From Adiantum capillus-veneris (Eukaryota; Streptophyta; Polypodiopsida; Polypodiales; Pteridaceae): a DNA stretch of 64,000 nt. The notes under the pieces were generated by a model. It ran no database searches. It was not told the origin of the DNA and saw only the letters and a program-made list of their open reading frames with translations. Below are positions 59,895 to 64,000 of the stretch, in pieces. Within the stretch, counting starts at the first letter, position 1. The number at the start of each line of letters is the position of its first letter. The translations under genes and the position numbers were made by a program. The stretch spans positions 131,618,018-131,682,017 of the forward strand of contig CM043968.1 of NCBI GenBank assembly GCA_014529385.2, in the 5' to 3' direction.

Positions 59895-61188
59895 TGACAG
59901 ATGTAGTGAGTGTTGTGGGTTCTTTAGATTCATTCGATTCAAGCTTAGGACATGTTCTTTTTATGTGACCCTTAATGTGACAATGAAAACAACGACCTTC
60001 TTTAGAATAAGTGCTTTGTTCTTCCGACGTGATGTAACCTCCTACAATTCCTTGTGCTACCTTTTCATCTGGAGTAAGCTTAGGTTTAGCAGTTGTGTTA
60101 GCCTTACCCTTAGATTCATTGGAAGAATTCTTTGATGAGAGACTGTTGGAAGATTGGTTAGAAGAGTTATCATTCTTACCATTCTTAGGAGTCTACGAGG
60201 TACTTGTGGAAGTCTTGTTCTCCTTAGGCTTTCCCTTGTTGTGCTTCATCTCTTGTGCGAGAGCAATCGCTACCGCCTTGTTGAGATCGATTGGATCGAG
60301 TACCTCGAGATCGTACTTTATATACTCGTCCAATCCAAAGAGAAAAGCCTCTTTTCGCTCTTCATCCGACATGCGTAATTGGGTACCTAGCTGCAAAACA
60401 CGATTAGAAAAAGACATGACCGCCATACCATTTTTGCTTGAGAGCGCGCCAATCGTGCAAGGTACTGAGGTGGCATAAACCGCGCCTTGAGCTTGTCTTG
60501 GAAATCAGCCCAACTAAAAGAGAGGGGCGTGAAATCGTCGGCTGCCTATAGGTGCACGGCTAGCTGTGCCTCTTGCCATGTGTGGTACCAATTAATGGCA
60601 TCATCGGCAAGGTACATAGCTGCTGTCAAAACTTTGCTATTGCTCGTCTTCTTAGTTGTCGCAAAATAAGCATTAAATTGATGCAACCAAGAATGAATAG
60701 CAGTAGCATCCATCTTACCGTCATACTTACTGAAGATCAACTTCTTTGTGACTGGATTGTGTGAATCCGCATCGTGGCTTGCGCCACTTGACACACTCCC
60801 ACGATCTTTGGGTGGTTCGGTCTTCGAGGCTAGGACACGAGAAATAAATTCTTGATTACGAATCTCCCTTTGAGCTTCTCGCTCGGCGTCCCTTTCTGCT
60901 TTGCATTCTTTTCGTTCACGCGCTCGCGTTCGAGAGCAAGTCGATTTTCTTCTTATTGTGCCGCCAATCTTGCGTTTCTTTCGTCGCGCTCGCGTTCTAT
61001 GCAAGGTGCTTGTCTTCCTGTTTATCCATCATGGCCATCATCTCCTTCATCATTGCTTCCATAGGGTCTAGCGTAGATGGCGAAGGGGGAGGGTTGGAAA
61101 AATCTCCTGGTGGGGAAAATCCTTCGTCGCCTCTCTCATGCTCATCACCTGAATGCGAAGTATCCATTCCGCTTCGGGTGACGACCAT
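59895..61188 (-). pseudogene. gag of the nested element with CCHC knuckle
   Basis: It starts MVVTRSGMDTSHSGDEHERG at 61188. A frameshift near 61000 leads to 61004-60546 with coiled-coil-like Arg/Glu sequence, then KLIFSKYDGKMDATAIHSWL, SNSKVLTAAMYLADDAINWY and HTWQEAQLAV. After a stop, 60426-60193 gives MSFSNRVLQLGTQLRMSD and DPIDLNKAVAIALAQEMKH. Near 60000-59960 comes CFHCHIKGHIKRTC (C-X2-C-X4-H-X4-C). This Gag has capsid and nucleocapsid parts that the two compact elements lack. Confidence 0.82.
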
Positions 61189-61677
61189 GCACTATGATCT
61201 CGGGGTCTTAAGCGCGCGAGGAACTTGGGTTCTTCAGGGTCTTGAGGTTCTTGAGGTCCTTGATTCGTGAGAATCTTAGGTTCTTGAGGTTCTTCAGTCT
61301 TGAGAGTGTTGGGTTCTTGGGGTTCTTGAGGTTTTCTTTCGCTTGCAAATCGCGTTGGAGAAGGATCTTCTCTTCACCCAAGATCTACTCCTTTCTACGG
61401 ACGCACCCCTCGGCGGCCTTGCGCTTACACCAAGGTTGCTTTTTCCCACCTCACGTCGATTGGCCGGCCGCTAAGTGCACAGTCCGCTCTCAATGAGTGA
61501 AAAGAGACACAAGGGGAGACTGGACAAGCCCTTCTTTCTTGGGATTCCTGTCACTCTTCAACAAAACACGATTAGGAATCGCCACGCCCAAGTAAACTTA
61601 GGTTCATGCGACCGCAACAACCGAAAAAAAATCTTGTGGTTCTTTTGGTTCTTTCCTTGAGTAATGCAGAACACTTC

Positions 61678-61694
61678 CAAAGCTCTGATACCAA
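61678..61694 (-). other. Primer binding site of the nested element
   Basis: Minus strand TTGGTATCAGAGCTTTG, identical to the site at 30581-30597. Confidence 0.85.
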
Positions 61695-62918
61695 TGTAAG
61701 GTGCAGCGGAATGAATGTTGTATTTTCTCAAGATTAGTGATCTTTATTGCTCAAGGTTCCTTTTAGTTCTTAGGGAAAGAGAGAGCTTTCCATCTTATGG
61801 AGAGTGCTATGATCACGAACAAAGTGAGTGGATATTGTGCGTGCAAGTGAATGAGACGGAGAGAAGGAGAGAGAAGAGATACGACACCGAGAGGTTGTAA
61901 AACCCTCCTCCGAAGGCCCCACTCTCGTCAGCGAGAGTGGTCTACTTTGATTGCACAAAGGTGTACACTGCGTATGCAATGGACTGATGCAATGGGACTA
62001 TGCCGGTGACGACGACGGCGATGACGACGACGACTTGATGGCTGAAATCTGGGATCTTTTATCTACTGTTTTTCATGGTCTTCTTGGTGGCTGAAAATGA
62101 CTGTTTTGGCTGCGTATTGATGGCTGAAAATGGGGGAGCATCTACAACCAACTTGGGGGGAAATCTGCTACTGTATCTAAGGCTGAAATCGCTGTGGATC
62201 TGATGTGGTTTATGGCTGAAAACAAAACGCTGATTGCACCCTGCTGCTAGCCAAAAACGCTAGGCTGATCTGCATCTGCAAAGCTAAAACGCTGAAGTAC
62301 CTGCTGTACAAAACGCTGGCTCTACTGTTCTGCTGGCGTTAGTAATTTGCTGATACTGCTGATCCCAAAACGCTGCATGGCTGAATTGAAAACGCTAGCA
62401 ATTTGGGGTCTTCTGCAAGGGAATTATCGCCAGAAGGGGGGAGACCTCAAAGCGATGGGTGCTCTGTGAAAACGCCAAGGAAGTGGGAGGTATGGCGATG
62501 GATCTGATGCTGTGGGGGGGGTACTGCTGAGAAGTTGCCTGTTGAGTGGGAAGCTCCTGCTGCCTCTTCTCCCAGAAAGTGCTAACTTGGGTTTGCTTAT
62601 ATATTAACTTAGCAAAATTGCCCTACCTACTTTTGTTGGAAAGTCACTTAAAATTAATAAGTGAAAATACCAATAAATAGGAAAATAGGCTAAATGCACC
62701 AGAAAATTCCCCTAACTGATGCTAATGGATTCTGATGGGAATTCGGATGATCATGCTGTGTGCAACCGGAGGATATGCATCTATGCTAAGTGACTGGGCA
62801 TGCACGGTCTACGAATAGACTCACAAAAGTGCCAGATCACTGCTAATCTAAACTAGTTGAACCCTGTTGTGGTGTAGCTTGTGCACGGACACATAGGGTT
62901 GGGATGTGTCACGTGACA
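61695..62918 (-). repeat. 5' LTR-A of the nested element
   Basis: 1224 bp, starting TGTCACGTGACA and ending GCACCTTACA, with the TATA box at 62596-62603. The 3' LTR matches closely over its whole length. Confidence 0.9.
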
Positions 62919-62964
62919 AAAACAAAGAGTTCAGGCGACTCTTTTCTCAAGTTCATGCGCAGAT

Positions 62965-63890
62965 GCAAGAGATTTGGCAATGGAGACTCTCTCAGTCTCT
63001 TCTTCTCCAAAGCATGACACACAGGATTTGCATGATTATGAGAAGCATGACGATGATTTGATTGACAATGATTTGCATGATGATTTGGATGCCAATCACA
63101 AGCATGATGATTTGCATGATCAAGATGTGATTTCTCACAAGCATGATGAGTTGCATGAAGATGATGTGATTGTTCACAAGGATGATGTGTTAGTGGATGC
63201 TTTTTCTAGCGAAGCTAACCTCGTTGTAGATTCGATCAATCACGAAGAACTGATCTTGGCTTTCGAGTCGAGGTCCAAAGAACCCCCACAAGACGATTCG
63301 ATCATTCAGGAAGAACCGATCTTGGCTCTCGAGCTTAGGTCCAAAGAACCCTTGCAGGAAGTATCATGTGTTCGCATGATTGATACGCACGCATTGTTCG
63401 AGTGTTTCATTCGTGATCGTATCTTGTATTTTGGTCAGCGTCTTTATGTGATCCCATTTCCTAGGCATGACATATTGTACGTTGAGCACGTTTCACTCAT
63501 GGATGAGCACGGATGTATGCAGATTATTCATGAAAAGCTGAAAAGTATGCATTCAAGGAAGTCACATTCCATGTCTCTTCCTTGGCACGACACAATGGTA
63601 GAAAGAGCACATGAAAGTATGAGCACCAAGCATAGGCATTTCCGTTGTTAATTGCCACAGTTGATTGCTCTACATCATAAGAGAAAGATTCGATCTCATT
63701 GTTTGCGTGTGTGTGGTGAACGGTTTGGCACCCTGTCTATTTGTTCATCTACATTGCATGCACAATCTATTAGGACGACAAGATTTTTTCCATTCACTTT
63801 ACAGAGTGGGCCGGCGAAGAGTCCATTCCAGGATTCTGGATGCTATTGCGATCTCCCTCGACGCCATACAGTTCGGTACCAATACCTCAC
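62965..63890 (+). pseudogene. ORFX copy 3 (longest open copy)
   Basis: 62974-63651 is 225 codons open: METLSVSSSPKHDTQDLHD, an Asp/His-rich repeat region ([18 protein letters not shown]), then DSINHEELILAFESRSKEPP twice in varied form, [34 protein letters not shown] and [20 protein letters not shown]. An in-frame TAA (63649-63651) replaces the Asp codon seen in the other copies. The frame then continues with LPQLIALHHKRKIRSHCLRV and [11 protein letters not shown], after which about 180 bp present in the other copies (TLHGMGMF to MTHTSE) are deleted. No known domain recognised. Confidence 0.65.
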
Positions 63891-63906
63891 TTTGAAAAGG
63901 AGGGGA

Positions 63907-64000
63907 TGTCACGTGACACATCCAACCCTATGTGTCCGTGGACAAGCTACAGCATGACCAGGGTTCAGTACAGTCAAGTCAGTCTAGAATAGGAAGTGAT
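63907..64000 (+). repeat. Start of the 3' LTR-A of the outer element
   Basis: TGTCACGTGACACATCC follows the purine tract AAAAGGAGGGGA and matches 55289 onwards. It runs past the window end. Confidence 0.88.

Larger units (their letters stand above)
57141..62918 (-). mobile_element. Nested LTR-A element encoding Gag and protease but no RT or integrase
   Basis: The minus strand has a 5' LTR 62918-61695, primer site, leader, gag, zinc knuckle, protease, ORFX, polypurine tract and a 3' LTR 58349-57141. Flanks are AAAAT (57136-57140) and AAAAC (62919-62923), one mismatch. It sits inside the outer element of the same family in opposite orientation. With no reverse transcriptase, RNase H or integrase it is non-autonomous. 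Confidence 0.88.
55289..64000 (+). mobile_element. Outer LTR-A element, interrupted by a second LTR-A element; 3' end outside the window
   Basis: 5' LTR 55289-56425, primer site, conserved leader, gag N-terminus 56826-57140, then after the nested element ORFX 62965-63890, polypurine tract 63896-63906 and the start of the 3' LTR at 63907. Without the insert the internal region would be about 1.7 kb, the same compact layout as the element at 27524-31794. Confidence 0.88.

Overview
This window looks like intergenic and intronic DNA from a large, repeat-rich land-plant nuclear genome. The support is a plant-type purple acid phosphatase gene with canonical GT-AG introns, nested Ty3/gypsy LTR retrotransposons primed from initiator-Met tRNA-like sites, L1-type LINEs, AAACCCT-like motifs in element leaders, and very long CT and TG microsatellites. 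A fern or other seed-free plant would fit, but the sequence alone does not prove it. No prokaryotic or phage signature is present.

The only recognisable host gene is a purple acid phosphatase (PAP) on the minus strand. Six exons lie between 34244 and 19033, and the first and last exons are not found. All visible introns have GT-AG borders and all five metallophosphatase motifs are kept. One intron is about 11.1 kb and holds a complete non-autonomous LTR element (27524-31794), broken LTRs and gag fragments.

Layout: 1-3740 is a chromodomain Ty3/gypsy element whose gag is fused in frame to integrase, with its 3' LTR. 3741-9700 is a minus-strand LINE with decayed ORF1 and ORF2. 9700-19000 holds LINE relics, a Ty3 integrase/chromodomain relic split by a solo LTR with a perfect 5-bp target duplication, and a decayed RNase H-integrase element. 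19033-34244 is the PAP gene. About 34500-39437 is a nearly intact LINE with an RRM-like ORF1. 39438-40947 is a microsatellite block with about 1.13 kb of pure TG. 41108-44840 is a 5'-truncated LINE with a 17-bp target duplication. 44840-46936 holds LINE relics and GA repeats. 46937-64000 is a pile of nested LTR elements, including an LTR containing a segment triplicated across CT tracts and one element inserted inside another of its own family.

Repeat names used here: LTR-A (about 1.2 kb, begins TGTCAC, ends near ACCTTACA, conserved TATATAAG); LTR-B (about 1.39 kb); LTR-C (related to B, ends TTGTTACA); LTR-D (tentative); LINE-alpha (copies at 3741, 9935 and 41108); LINE-beta (copy at 34500, relic at 44840-46355 and detached 3' tails). 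The most unusual item is a conserved ORF of unknown function (here ORFX) lying just before the polypurine tract in three LTR-A elements. These elements lack reverse transcriptase and integrase, so they would need a helper element to move.
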